Of a stretch of 64,000 nucleotides of DNA, positions 27,243 to 37,126 are shown piece after piece (position 1 is the first letter of the stretch; each line of letters starts with the position of its first letter). Source of the DNA: Cognatiluteimonas sedimenti (GTDB taxonomy: Bacteria > Pseudomonadota > Gammaproteobacteria > Xanthomonadales > Xanthomonadaceae). The notes under the pieces were generated by a model, which saw nothing but the letters and a program-made list of their open reading frames with translations, ran no database searches and was not told the DNA's origin. Location: assembly GCF_022808325.1 (NCBI RefSeq), contig NZ_JALGCL010000001.1, positions 539,780 to 603,779 on the forward strand. Direction: 5' to 3'. Both the position numbers and the translations under genes were made by a program.

Positions 27243-27923
27243 TTACGACTGCACCGGCACGATGGTGATCTCGACGCGGCGGTTCTGCGCGCGGCCGGCT
27301 TCGGTGTCGTTGCTGGCGATCGGGCGGGTCTCGCCGGCGCCGGTGACGATCATGCGCTGCTGCATCACGCCCTTGCCGCTCAGGTAGGCGGCCACGGAAT
27401 TGGCGCGCTGCTGCGACAGGGTCATGTTGTAGGCGTCGGTACCGACGCTGTCGGTATGGCCGGCAACCTCGATCACGGTCTGGTTGTACTGGTTGAGGGT
27501 GCTGGCGACGTTGTCGAGCACCGGATAGAACTGCGGCTGCAGGTTGCTGCTGTCGAAGGCGAAGGTGATGTTGCCCGGCATGTTGAGGGTGATGTTGTTG
27601 CCCTGGCGGACGACATCCACGCCGGTGCCGGCGAGGTCGCGGCGCAGCGCGGCTTCCTGGCGATCCTGGTAGGCGCCGATGCCGGCACCCGCGAGCCCGC
27701 CGACGCCGGCGCCGACCATCGCGCGCTGGCGGCGCTCGACTGCGTCGCCGCCGCTGAGCAGCCCGGCGACCGCGCCGATGCCGGCGCCGATCAGGGCACC
27801 GGTGCGGGTGCGATTGGGATCGTTGGGGTCGTTGGTCTGGCCGGTGTAGCTGGCGCAGCTGGTCAGCAGCATCGCACCGGCAAGTGCGGCGCAGAGTCCG
27901 GTCGTGGTGAGCTTGCTCATCAT
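27243..27923 (-). CDS. OmpA-family lipoprotein with glycine zipper
   Basis: A 226-residue outer-membrane-type lipoprotein. The signal peptide ends in the lipobox LTSC near residue 23. A glycine-zipper segment (GALIGAGIGAVAGLLSGG, then VGAGVGGLAGAGIGAY) suggests insertion in a membrane. The C-terminal OmpA domain binds peptidoglycan (ITFAFDSSNLQP, VAGHTDSVGTDAYNMTLSQQ, and the final AQNRRVEITI), as in YiaD. ATG 27923 or the next codon (27920) can start it; AGGAG fits the second better. Confidence 0.92.
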   Translation of the reverse strand: MMSKLTTTGLCAALAGAMLLTSCASYTGQTNDPNDPNRTRTGALIGAGIGAVAGLLSGGDAVERRQRAMVGAGVGGLAGAGIGAYQDRQEAALRRDLAGTGVDVVRQGNNITLNMPGNITFAFDSSNLQPQFYPVLDNVASTLNQYNQTVIEVAGHTDSVGTDAYNMTLSQQRANSVAAYLSGKGVMQQRMIVTGAGETRPIASNDTEAGRAQNRRVEITIVPVQS

Positions 27924-28033
27924 GCTTCTCCTGGTCGTGGGGGTGGCCTGTGGAGTGGACTTCCGCAGACCTGAATACGCGGCCAAGGTAATCATGGATG
28001 CGTCACCATCGGGTGACGGAGGGCGCTTTCCGT

Positions 28034-29542
28034 TTAGCCGGCGGTCGGGATGACGCCCGCTGACAACAGCGCATCGGCGGCGTCGGCATCCAGCGAGCGC
28101 TCCCAGTCGCCCATCAGCGCCAGGTACAGCAGCTTGTCGAACTCGGCACCGAAACGGCGCGCGACCGCGTCCGGGTCGGGGATCAGGCGCGCGTCGGCGA
28201 TCAGGCCGAAATGGACGCGGCCGTTGTAGCTCAGGATCGACAGGCCTACGCCGATCGACCCGGTCTGCGGTACCCAGAACATCATTTCCCGTAGCGCGCA
28301 GCCGGCCATGTACAGCGGCTGCTGCGGCCCCGGCACGTTGGTCGCCACCGCCGTCGCCTTGCGGCTGAAGAGCTCCAGCGCCAAGCCCTGGAGGGCCGAT
28401 GGCGCCATGCCCAATGCGGCAAGAAGGCCAAATGCAACAATGGCTTGCCGCGAGTTCTTCAGGCCGTCCATGCACTTGGAAACGCGCTGCACGCGGGCGA
28501 TCGGGTTGTGCTCGCCGACCGGCAGGTCGAGGAACACCAGGCCGAAGTGGTTGCCGAGCTTGCGCGCGTGTTCCAGCGGTCGCAGGTTGACCGGCACCGT
28601 CGCGCGCAGGGTGACGCCGTCCACCGCCTCGCCGCGCTCGAGCATGTAGTCGCGCAGCGCGCCGGCCGCGGTCGCCATCAGCACGTCGTTGACGGTGCAG
28701 TCGCAGGCGCGGCCGACTGCCTTGACCTCTTCCAGGTCCAGCGGTTGCGCCCAGGCCACGCGCTTGCTGACGCCCAGGCGCCCCCGCAACAGCGACGGCG
28801 GATCGTCCGGCAGCACCAGCGCGGCCACCAGTTCGCGCGCGATCTCGCCGCCCTCCTTCGCCAGCATCGCGGCCAGCGTCGGGTCGCGGTACATCGCCAT
28901 GCCCTTCTCGACCATCGCACCGCCGAGCTTCATGTAGCGGTCGACGGCGCCGACCCGGCGCGCGACGTCGGCGCCGTCGCGCTTGAGCCAGGCGCGCGCG
29001 AGGTCGCGGCCCTTGCCCGTATCGCGCGCGGTGTCGGTCAGCGACAGCAGCACCTGCACCAGCGCGATGCCGTCGGCGTAGCTGTGGTGGATGCGCGCGA
29101 CCAGCGCCGTGCCGCCCTGGTAATCCTCGACCAGGTGGAACTGCCACAGCGGCCGGCCCGGATCCAGCGGGCTGGACGCGAGGTGGCTGACGAAACGCTC
29201 CAGCGCGCGCTTCTCCGCGGCCGCGGTGCGGGGGCGGCCGGGCAGCGCGCTTTCGCGCACGTGCCAGTCGAGGTCGAAATGCGCGTCGTCCTGCCACGAC
29301 GCGCCTGCCGGGGTATCCACCGGCTTTTGCCGGAAGCGGGCGTAGGCGAGGAAGCGCAGCTCGATCACCTTCTTCAGCCGCGCCAGCGACATCGGCTCGG
29401 CGAACACCAGCACGCCAGTGATCATCATCGGGTTGGTCGGCCGCTCCATCCGCAACCAGGCGGTGTCGACCCGCGACATCGGCTCGCGCCGCGGCTTGCG
29501 CGGAGCATTGGCGGGGCGCTTGCGCGGCGCGGCGGTGGGCAT
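28034..29542 (-). CDS. Wax ester synthase/diacylglycerol acyltransferase (WS/DGAT) family protein
   Basis: A 502-residue bifunctional-type acyltransferase that would esterify fatty alcohols or diacylglycerol with acyl-CoA. The catalytic HHxxxDG motif is intact as HHSYADG around residue 147. The second-domain landmarks TVNDVLMATAAGALRDYM, PVNLRPL, GNHFGLVFLDLP and ATNVPGPQQPLYMAG fit the family. The N terminus carries a basic, Pro/Ala-rich extension (PTAAPRKRPANAPRKPRR) that would vanish if translation began at ATG 29479. It stands alone with a 110-base spacer to the OmpA-like gene. Whether this strain stores lipid cannot be judged here. Confidence 0.9.
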   Translation of the reverse strand: MPTAAPRKRPANAPRKPRREPMSRVDTAWLRMERPTNPMMITGVLVFAEPMSLARLKKVIELRFLAYARFRQKPVDTPAGASWQDDAHFDLDWHVRESALPGRPRTAAAEKRALERFVSHLASSPLDPGRPLWQFHLVEDYQGGTALVARIHHSYADGIALVQVLLSLTDTARDTGKGRDLARAWLKRDGADVARRVGAVDRYMKLGGAMVEKGMAMYRDPTLAAMLAKEGGEIARELVAALVLPDDPPSLLRGRLGVSKRVAWAQPLDLEEVKAVGRACDCTVNDVLMATAAGALRDYMLERGEAVDGVTLRATVPVNLRPLEHARKLGNHFGLVFLDLPVGEHNPIARVQRVSKCMDGLKNSRQAIVAFGLLAALGMAPSALQGLALELFSRKATAVATNVPGPQQPLYMAGCALREMMFWVPQTGSIGVGLSILSYNGRVHFGLIADARLIPDPDAVARRFGAEFDKLLYLALMGDWERSLDADAADALLSAGVIPTAG

Positions 29543-29652
29543 GCGATTCCCGGTTGGTCGGTGCAGGCTTGCCGGAGCAGGCCGTCGCGCGAGTGAATCA
29601 CGCCCTGCCGCGGACGGTCAACGCGACGCCGACCACGCAGGACGCTGCCGGA

Positions 29653-30765
29653 TCAGCCGCCGCGGTAGACGCGCGGGATGCGCTGGTTGAGGCCGGTCAG
29701 GATTTCGTACGGGATGGTACCGGCCGCCTGCGCGACGGCTTCGGCGGTGATGCTGGCGTCGCCCTGGCGTCCGACCAGCACCACTTCGTCTTCGTTCCAG
29801 GCGCTGTCCTGGCCGATGTCGACCATGAACTGGTCCATGCAGATGCGCCCGACGATGCGATGGCGCCTTCCGCGGACCAGCACCTCGCCGCGCGAGGACA
29901 AGGCACGCGGCCAGCCGTCGCCATAGCCGATCGGGACGGTCACCACGCGCGTGTCGTGCTCCGGTGCCCAGGTCGCGCCGTAGCTCACCGGGTGCCCTGC
30001 CTTGACCACCTTGAAGTACACCACCTGCGAGACCAGCGACAGCGCCGCGCGCACGTCGACGGTGGCCTGCGACAACGGATCGGGCAGCACGCCGTACAAC
30101 AGGATGCCGGGACGCACGATGTCCAGCCACGTGTCGGGGAAGTGCAGCACGCCGCCGGAATTGGCCAGGTGCCGCAATGGCATCGGTGCGCCGAGGCGCT
30201 CGAAATGGGTGCAGGCCTCGCCGAAGCGCTCGACCTGCAGCGCGGTCATCTCCGAACCGGGGTCGTCGGCGCAGGCCAGGTGCGAGTAGATGCCCTTGAT
30301 CGTGCACCACGGCGATGCCACCGCCGCTTCGATGAAGGGCCCGCACGAGTAGCTGTGCACGCCGATCCGTTCCATCCCGGTGTCGATCTTGAGGTGGATC
30401 GTGGCCTTGCGGCCGAGCCCGCGCGCGGCGTCCTCGACCTGGCGCAGCTTGTCCAGCGAGGACACGGTGATCTCGAGGTCGTGGGCGATGAACTGCGCCG
30501 CCTGCGGGCCGAAGATGCCGCCCAGCACCAGGATCGGGACCTTGATGCCCGCTTCGCGCAGCGTGATCCCCTCCTCCAGGAAGGCCACGCCGAGCTGGTC
30601 GACACCCTGCGCCTGCAGGTGCAGCGCCACCGGCACCAGCCCGTGGCCGTAGGCGTTGGCCTTGACGATCGCCATCACCGGCACGCCCGCGTGGGCGCGG
30701 ATCGCGCGCAGGTTGTGCGCGATCGCGTCGAGGTCGACCAGGATCCGGGTCGGGCGTTGGGTCAT
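29653..30765 (-). CDS. alr: Alanine racemase
   Basis: A 370-residue PLP enzyme interconverting L- and D-alanine for peptidoglycan. The PLP lysine is Lys35 in AIVKANAYGHG, and the second catalytic base lies in VPIGYGDGWPRAL (Tyr). GRICMDQFMVDI gives the usual C-terminal signature. The start at 30765 is 6 bases after TACAAT on the minus strand, so the message may be leaderless. It lies 86 bases downstream of dnaB on the same strand. Confidence 0.97.
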   Translation of the reverse strand: MTQRPTRILVDLDAIAHNLRAIRAHAGVPVMAIVKANAYGHGLVPVALHLQAQGVDQLGVAFLEEGITLREAGIKVPILVLGGIFGPQAAQFIAHDLEITVSSLDKLRQVEDAARGLGRKATIHLKIDTGMERIGVHSYSCGPFIEAAVASPWCTIKGIYSHLACADDPGSEMTALQVERFGEACTHFERLGAPMPLRHLANSGGVLHFPDTWLDIVRPGILLYGVLPDPLSQATVDVRAALSLVSQVVYFKVVKAGHPVSYGATWAPEHDTRVVTVPIGYGDGWPRALSSRGEVLVRGRRHRIVGRICMDQFMVDIGQDSAWNEDEVVLVGRQGDASITAEAVAQAAGTIPYEILTGLNQRIPRVYRGG

Positions 30766-30771
30766 CGCGCC

Positions 30772-30777
30772 ATTGTA
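30772..30777 (-). promoter_or_regulatory. Putative -10 element of alr
   Basis: TACAAT on the minus strand is separated from the alr ATG by 6 bases, placing the transcription start at about the first codon. Confidence 0.45.
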
Positions 30778-30851
30778 GGGCCGCGCCGCGATCGGCAGTC
30801 CGGCCGGCATGCGCGCCTGCGGGTCGGTGGACGGGCGATCGCCCGGGCCGC

Positions 30852-32270
30852 CTACTCGAAGCTGCCCACCGAGTCGTGGGCCAGGTTGTCGAAGCGCGTG
30901 TACTCGCCGAAGAACTTGAGCTTGATTGCCCCGGTCGGGCCGTTTCGCTGCTTGCCGATGATGATCTCGGCCAGGCCCTTGTCGGGCGAGTTTTCCTTGT
31001 TGTAGTACTCGTCGCGGTAGATGAAGACGATCACGTCGGCGTCCTGCTCGATCGCGCCCGACTCGCGCAGGTCGGCCATCATCGGGCGCTTGTCGGTGCG
31101 CGTTTCCAGCGAGCGATTGAGCTGCGACAACGCGATCACCGGCACGTTGAGTTCCTTGGCCAGGCCCTTCAGGGAGCGCGAGATCTCGGAGATCTCCGTC
31201 GCCCGGTTCTCGCTGTTGCCCGGCACCGCCATCAGCTGCAGGTAGTCGATGACGATCAGGCCCAGGCCGTGCTCCTTCTTGATCCGGCGGGCCTTGGCGC
31301 GCAGCTTCTCCGGCGACAGCGCCGGCTCGTCGTCGATGAAGATCTTGGCCTCGCGCAGCAGGCGGATCGCGCTGGTGACGCGGCTCCAGTCCTCGTCCTC
31401 GAGCTGGCCGGTGCGCAGGCGGGTGGCGTTGATGCGGCCCACCGAGGAGATCAGGCGCAGCGCCAGCTGGCTGGCCGACATTTCCATCGAGAAGATCACC
31501 ACCGGCTGCTTGGACTTCATCGCCGCGTACTCGGCCATGTTCAGCGCCAGCGTGGTCTTGCCCATCGACGGGCGCGCGGCCAGGATCAGCAGGTCGGTCG
31601 GCTGCAGGCCCGCGGTCATCTCGTCGAATTCGGTGTAGCCGGTCGGCAGCCCGGTGACGCTGCCGCCGCTCTCGTAGCGCTTCTGCAGCACGTCGAAGGC
31701 TTCGGCCAGCGCGGTGTGCACGGAGACGTAATCCATCCGCCCCTTGGCGCTGTGCTCGGCGATCGCCAGAACGCTGGACTCGGCGGCATCGAGGATCTCG
31801 CTGGTGTCGCGGCCATCGGGCTGGAAGCCGTCGTTGACGATGCCGGTGCCGACTTCGATCAATTGCCGCAGCACCGCCTTGTCGCGCACGATTTCGGCGT
31901 AGGCCATGATGTTGGCGGCCGAAGGCGTGGTGCTGGCCAGTTCGATCAGGTAGGCGCCGCCGGCGACCTGCTCGGCCTGGCCCATCGACTCGAACCACTC
32001 GCCCAGGGTCACGGCGTCGTACGGGCGGCTCTTCTCCGCCAGCTCGCGGATCGCGCGATAGATCAGCTGGTGGTCGCGACGGTAGAAGTCCTCGTCGGTC
32101 AGGACATCGGCGATGCGGTCGAAGGCGTCGGGCGCCAGCATCAGGCCGCCGAGCACCGCCTGTTCGGCCTCGACCGATTGCGGCGGCACGCGCAGCTGTT
32201 CGATCCGGCTGTCGGCGCGCGCCTGGCCATGGAACGACGGATCGGCACGGAAACCCTGGCGCGCGCTCAT
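30852..32270 (-). CDS. dnaB: Replicative DNA helicase DnaB
   Basis: A 472-residue hexameric helicase that opens the replication fork. The N-terminal domain begins with RVPPQSVEAEQAVLGGLMLAP, and the RecA-like motor has Walker A AARPSMGKTTLALNMAE and Walker B LIVIDYLQLM, then the arginine-finger region LRESGAIEQDADVIVFIYRD. ATG 32270 (MSARQGFRAD) is chosen because it gives the usual length and start for xanthomonads. ATG 32336 (MANGVQQQQ) is possible. No intein is seen. It follows rplI but is separated by a terminator and an unusual hairpin pair. Confidence 0.97.
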   Translation of the reverse strand: MSARQGFRADPSFHGQARADSRIEQLRVPPQSVEAEQAVLGGLMLAPDAFDRIADVLTDEDFYRRDHQLIYRAIRELAEKSRPYDAVTLGEWFESMGQAEQVAGGAYLIELASTTPSAANIMAYAEIVRDKAVLRQLIEVGTGIVNDGFQPDGRDTSEILDAAESSVLAIAEHSAKGRMDYVSVHTALAEAFDVLQKRYESGGSVTGLPTGYTEFDEMTAGLQPTDLLILAARPSMGKTTLALNMAEYAAMKSKQPVVIFSMEMSASQLALRLISSVGRINATRLRTGQLEDEDWSRVTSAIRLLREAKIFIDDEPALSPEKLRAKARRIKKEHGLGLIVIDYLQLMAVPGNSENRATEISEISRSLKGLAKELNVPVIALSQLNRSLETRTDKRPMMADLRESGAIEQDADVIVFIYRDEYYNKENSPDKGLAEIIIGKQRNGPTGAIKLKFFGEYTRFDNLAHDSVGSFE

Positions 32271-32452
32271 CAGTAGCGTGACTCCCCTGTCCGGATCGTC
32301 GCTGCGATCCTGTTGTTGTTGTACCCCGTTGGCCATCCTAGTCGTCCTGCCGGCGAAGCGTTGCAGATAACACTGTGGATAACCGGTGGGCATCGCAGGA
32401 ACTGAGACCGCCGCTCGTCTGGCCATGACCCGACCATGCGAAAGGCAGCGAC

Positions 32453-32654
32453 GGGATGGCGCCCCAAGTCGCTCCTCGTTATTCGCTTGGTTGGTGCGCC
32501 ATCCCGCCGCTGCTGAAGGTTGCGCGGTTACTCCCCCGAAAGACGCGATGCCTCATGCCCGGACGACGCACCGCGTCATAGCGGAGCGGCTCGTGGGTTC
32601 CCCGACAACCAAGCGAATAACGAGGAGCGACTTGTCGGGGAGCCCGCGAGCCGC
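32453..32654. repeat. Two hairpins with mutually complementary loops
   Basis: In the gene-free spacer 32271-32787, a 28-nt core AAGTCGCTCCTCGTTATTCG...GGTTG (32466-32493) recurs perfectly as its reverse complement at 32606-32633. Each copy is framed by its own, unrelated stem: 10 bp (32453-32462 with 32496-32505) around the first, and 21 bp with two mismatches (32586-32606 with 32634-32654) around the second. The cores therefore form loops that can pair with each other. The rest of the spacer shows no gene. Confidence 0.85.
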
Positions 32655-32731
32655 CTTACGCAACTCCAGATATGAACGACTTATCGCGAAACCATCGAGT
32701 CGTCCTGCGCGACCTCAGACCCGCGCACCGC

Positions 32732-32762
32732 CAAAAAGGAACGGGCGCCCCGAGGCGCCCGT
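32732..32762 (-). terminator. Rho-independent terminator of the rpsF-rpsR-rplI operon
   Basis: On the minus strand a stem ACGGGCGCC / GGCGCCCGT with a 4-base loop is followed by TCCTTTTT. It lies 26 bases after the rplI stop. Confidence 0.9.
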
Positions 32763-32787
32763 CCTGGTAGTGCGTGGCGAAGAATAC

Positions 32788-33234
32788 TTACGCGGCTTCG
32801 GCCTCGACCACGACCTTCACCGGCACTTCGACGTCGGCGTGCAGGTGCACGATGGCTTCGGATTCGCCGACGTGGCGGATCGCGCCCATCACCACTTCCG
32901 ACTTCTCGACCGGGGTGCCCAGCTTGGTCAGCGCATCTGCGACTTCGCGCGGGCCGACCGAACCGTACAGCTTGCCCTCGGTGGAAGCGTTGGCGTAGAC
33001 GGTGACGCTGGCGCCTTCGAGCTTGGCGCGGCGCGCTTCGGCGTCGCCCAGCTGGGCCTGGGCCTTGGCTTCGTACTCGGCGCGGCGCGCCTCGAACTCG
33101 GCGGTGTTGGCGGCGGTCGCCGGCACGGCCTTGCCTTGCGGCACCAGGAAGTTGCGGCCGTAACCCGGCTTGACCTTGACCTTGTCGCCCAGGTTGCCGA
33201 GGTTGGTGACTTTCTGCAGCAGGATCAGTTCCAT
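32788..33234 (-). CDS. rplI: 50S ribosomal protein L9
   Basis: A 148-residue ribosomal protein. The N-terminal rRNA-binding domain has [17 protein letters not shown] and the signature [14 protein letters not shown]; a long helix rich in Ala/Glu/Arg links it to the C-terminal domain ([14 protein letters not shown]). It is preceded by rpsR with a 160-base spacer that shows no other gene. Confidence 0.98.
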   Translation of the reverse strand: MELILLQKVTNLGNLGDKVKVKPGYGRNFLVPQGKAVPATAANTAEFEARRAEYEAKAQAQLGDAEARRAKLEGASVTVYANASTEGKLYGSVGPREVADALTKLGTPVEKSEVVMGAIRHVGESEAIVHLHADVEVPVKVVVEAEAA

Positions 33235-33394
33235 TTCTTTGCTCCGATTCGTTAGCGGCGCGCTGGCCGCAACGTGTGCTGTCCGAATGGGTGAAGGGCC
33301 AGGGGCGAAGTCGACAGCGTCACTCCCTGCCAGGCAAGCGTCTTGCCCTGCAGCGCGTGCGGCGGGCGACCTGCCCCTTGACCGTTTACCGCCC

Positions 33395-33625
33395 TCAGGC
33401 GTTGTGGTTGTCGGTGTACGGGATCAGGGCCAGGAAGCGGGCGCGCTTGACCGCGGTCGCCAGCTGGCGCTGGTAGCGCGACTTGGTGCCGGTGATGCGG
33501 CTCGGCACGATCTTGCCGGTCTCGGTGAGGTTCTGGCGCAGGGTGTTGAGATCCTTGTAATCGATCTCTTTCACGCCTTCGGCGGTGAACTTGCAGAACT
33601 TGCGGCGGCGGAAGAACTTGGACAT
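33395..33625 (-). CDS. rpsR: 30S ribosomal protein S18
   Basis: A 76-residue basic protein starting [20 protein letters not shown], with the conserved [20 protein letters not shown] block. It binds S6 on the 30S platform. It lies 20 bases after rpsF in the usual gene order. Confidence 0.98.
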   Translation of the reverse strand: MSKFFRRRKFCKFTAEGVKEIDYKDLNTLRQNLTETGKIVPSRITGTKSRYQRQLATAVKRARFLALIPYTDNHNA

Positions 33626-33645
33626 GGGTGTGCTCCTAGGGGCGA

Positions 33646-34074
33646 TCAGGCGGCTTCGGCGGTGTCGCCGGTGTCGGTCGTGGCGTTGCCGGCCGCGCCT
33701 TCGTCTTCGTCACGGCGGCGACGCTCGCCACGCTCGGGCTTGTCGCCCTTCTCGTCCTTGTTCTTCATGATCAGGGACTGCTCGGTGACCGCCTCGTCGC
33801 GGCGCATCACCAGGTGGCGCAGGACCGCATCGTTGAAGCGGAAGCCCTCGACCAGCTCGTTGAGCACGGCCTGGTCGACCTCGATGTTGAACAGCACGTA
33901 GTGGGCCTTGACGAGGTTCTCGATCGGGTACGCCGTCTGCCGGCGGCCCCAGTCCTCAAGGCGGTGGATCTTGCCGCCGCCGGCCTCGATCAAGCCCTTG
34001 TAGCGCTCGATCATCGCCGGCACCTGCTCGCTCTGGTCCGGATGGACCAGGAACACGATTTCGTAATGACGCAT
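33646..34074 (-). CDS. rpsF: 30S ribosomal protein S6
   Basis: A 142-residue protein beginning [18 protein letters not shown], with the typical [14 protein letters not shown] and AHYVLFNIE blocks. The C-terminal tail is long, highly charged and low in complexity ([19 protein letters not shown], then a Thr/Asp/Ala-rich end). No glutamate-repeat site as in E. coli is seen. ATG 34074 follows AAGGAAA. It leads the rpsF-rpsR-rplI operon. Confidence 0.98.
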   Translation of the reverse strand: MRHYEIVFLVHPDQSEQVPAMIERYKGLIEAGGGKIHRLEDWGRRQTAYPIENLVKAHYVLFNIEVDQAVLNELVEGFRFNDAVLRHLVMRRDEAVTEQSLIMKNKDEKGDKPERGERRRRDEDEGAAGNATTDTGDTAEAA

Positions 34075-34315
34075 GGTGTTTTCCTTGTGGATGCGGCCCG
34101 GCATCGCGTGGATGCGGGCCCGGCAGCCCCCCGTCGGCCGCAACGGACGCGGTGGGGCAAGGGTCTCCCCGGGGGACGGATCCGCCGCGGAGCCGGCAAT
34201 TATCGCAGTATCAAGGACTTGGAAGCAACTGGTGGAGGCCGGCGAAAACGGTGCCTCCGAAGAAGTCGCCCCAACCGGATCCGGGCATGAGCTCCCGTTG
34301 CCAAGGGCTTCGGCC

Positions 34316-34432
34316 GAGTCGCCGTCCGGCGGGCTGGGGTGCTTCGCCCTCCTGACGACATCCTGTCTTCAAGTCGGGTCGTGGGCCATCCATGGTCCAC
34401 TCTCCGCACCCCAGCCCGCCGGGCGGCGACTT
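34316..34432. repeat. Inverted repeat with 27-nt arms (gccggcgggctggggtgc type)
   Basis: The arms at 34316-34342 and 34406-34432 are reverse complements with few mismatches around CCGGCGGGCTGGGGTGC. The loop contains tgacgacatcctgtcttcaag and ggccatccatggtcc, itself partly palindromic. It is the first of two structured elements in the 537-base gene-free spacer between rpsF and the Fe-S carrier gene. Confidence 0.75.
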
Positions 34433-34495
34433 CGCGAGCTCGGAGGTTCGGGGTTTTGGCTGCTCTTGCTCTTCAAGCGCCGGGCGACTGTGCAG

Positions 34496-34601
34496 AAGCA
34501 GGTGGCCCGCTATGCACGGGACCTTCGGCGACATGGATGTCGCCGATGAGCCTACAGGGACGTCCTTGCGGCGTGTCCCGTGGATAGCGGGCCACTTGCT
34601 T
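34496..34601. repeat. Nested inverted repeat with 26-nt arms
   Basis: The outer arms AAGCAGGTGGCCCGCTATGC... (34496-34521) and their partner (34576-34601) differ at two positions. Inside sits a perfect hairpin GGCGACATGGATGTCGCC (34527-34544) and the palindrome GGACGTCC. It ends 10 bases from the stop codon of the Fe-S carrier gene and may serve as its transcript end. No gene is supported here. Confidence 0.8.
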
Positions 34602-34611
34602 GGGCGAATAT

Positions 34612-34953
34612 CTACGCGGCGCGATCGGCGTCGGTGGTGAAGCTCTCGCCGCAGCCGCATTCGGCGGCGACGTTGGGGTTGGCGAACACGAACTGCTCGT
34701 TGAGCCCGTTCTTGAGGAAATCGATCCGGGTGCCGTCGACCAGCGCCAGGCTGTCGGCGTCGACGAAGATGCGCACGCCGTCCTGTTCGAACACGGTGTC
34801 GTCGGGGCGTTGCTCGCGGGCGAGATCGGCGAGGTAACCCCAGCCCGAGCAGCCGGTGCGCTTGACCCCGAAGCGCAGTCCGAGCGCGGCCGGCGCTTCG
34901 GCCAGGTAACCGCGGACGCGTTGCAGGGCGGCAGGAGCGAGCAGGATCGACAT
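34612..34953 (-). CDS. A-type iron-sulfur carrier (IscA/SufA/ErpA family)
   Basis: A 113-residue HesB-like protein that holds and delivers Fe-S clusters. The three conserved ligands are Cys35 in GVKRTGCSGWGY and Cys99/Cys101 in AECGCGESF. The core phrase GLRFGVKRTGCSGW and the segment IDFLKNGLNEQFVFANPN are typical. Which of the A-type carriers it replaces is not clear. The ATG at 34953 lies 6 bases after TATACT. It is transcribed away from asnS. Confidence 0.93.
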   Translation of the reverse strand: MSILLAPAALQRVRGYLAEAPAALGLRFGVKRTGCSGWGYLADLAREQRPDDTVFEQDGVRIFVDADSLALVDGTRIDFLKNGLNEQFVFANPNVAAECGCGESFTTDADRAA

Positions 34954-34959
34954 GCCGCC

Positions 34960-34965
34960 AGTATA
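34960..34965 (-). promoter_or_regulatory. Putative -10 element of the A-type carrier gene
   Basis: TATACT on the minus strand is separated from the ATG at 34953 by 6 bases, so a leaderless transcript is likely. Confidence 0.5.
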
Positions 34966-34995
34966 GCGGCGTAGGCGTGGGCGCAGCCGCTCCGG

Positions 34996-35001
34996 TAAAC
35001 T
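34996..35001 (+). promoter_or_regulatory. Putative -10 element of asnS
   Basis: TAAACT lies 43 bases before the asnS ATG and would leave an untranslated leader of about 37 bases. It faces the promoter of the divergent Fe-S carrier gene. Confidence 0.4.
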
Positions 35002-35044
35002 GCGGCGTTCATGTAGCAGGCACGGCAACGGCAGGATCCAGGGC

Positions 35045-36445
<1,401 letters not shown>

Positions 36446-36460
36446 GGAGGGCGCGGACCG

Positions 36461-36778
36461 ATGAGCACCGACGTCGTGCTGTTCCTGGCCCTGCTGTTCG
36501 TGGCGACGGCGATCGCCGGCGCCACCGCGTTCGTGATCTTCTGGCCGCTGTCGCTGGTGCACATCCGTGATCGCCATCCCGGGATCAAGGCGCAACTGGG
36601 CGACGGCGCATTCCTGAAGCCTTCCGCGCTGTGGTGGCTGCTGCGCGGCGGTTACCGCGCCACGCCGGACCGCTCGTTGAGCGGCCTGGCGACGCCGGCG
36701 CGGATCTCGCTGGCGGTGATCCTGTTCGGGCTGGCCATGGCCGGGGGGCTGTGGCTGCTCTCGCTGGTGCTCGCATGA
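36461..36778 (+). CDS. Small membrane protein, two helices
   Basis: A 105-residue protein with hydrophobic segments at about residues 5-33 and 82-104 and a basic cytoplasmic loop between them (HIRDRHPGIKAQLGDGAF, LRGGYRATPDRSL). The family is not recognised. It has a GAGGAGGGC ribosome site and is coupled to the next gene by an ATGA overlap, downstream of asnS. Confidence 0.7.
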   Translation: MSTDVVLFLALLFVATAIAGATAFVIFWPLSLVHIRDRHPGIKAQLGDGAFLKPSALWWLLRGGYRATPDRSLSGLATPARISLAVILFGLAMAGGLWLLSLVLA

Positions 36779-37086
36779 GCGGCGAGCGCACCGATGGGCA
36801 ATGGTGGCTGGCGACGCTGGGGCGGACCGTGGTCTGGGCGCGCCTGCGCGTGCGCGAGGCCGGTACCGCGGAAATCTTCGACAGCGACGGCAACACCCTG
36901 GCCTACGACAGCGAGGACACGGCACGGGCGGCATTGATGGACGCGGAATTCGTCGCCTTCGACGGCCTCGATGCCGACGACGCGCTGGCCCGTGGCTTCA
37001 GCCTGGATGAAGTGCAACCGCCGCGGGCAGACAGCGACGAAGCGCTCAGGCCATTGATGTTCCGGGACCTCGGGAAGAACGCCTGA
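36775..37086 (+). CDS. Conserved hypothetical protein, 103 aa
   Basis: A soluble acidic protein starting MSGERTDGQWWLATLGRTVV. The middle reads TAEIFDSDGNTLAYDSEDTARAALMDAEF, a strand-helix pattern seen in small proteins that show residues on a beta-sheet surface. No catalytic motif is visible. ATGA overlap with the upstream membrane-protein gene suggests that the two products act together. Confidence 0.65.
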   Translation: MSGERTDGQWWLATLGRTVVWARLRVREAGTAEIFDSDGNTLAYDSEDTARAALMDAEFVAFDGLDADDALARGFSLDEVQPPRADSDEALRPLMFRDLGKNA

Positions 37087-37126
37087 ATCCCATGCCCGCG
37101 ACGCCCGTTTTCGCCGGAGACCTGGA

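Noticed and set aside
30852..32270. Intein or insertion in dnaB
   Set aside because: Walker A, Walker B and C-terminal motifs are continuous and the length is normal.
34211..34660. Open frames in the rpsF to Fe-S carrier spacer
   Set aside because: They exist on both strands over the inverted repeats, have no normal codon bias and no ribosome binding sites. They are by-products of the repeat structure.
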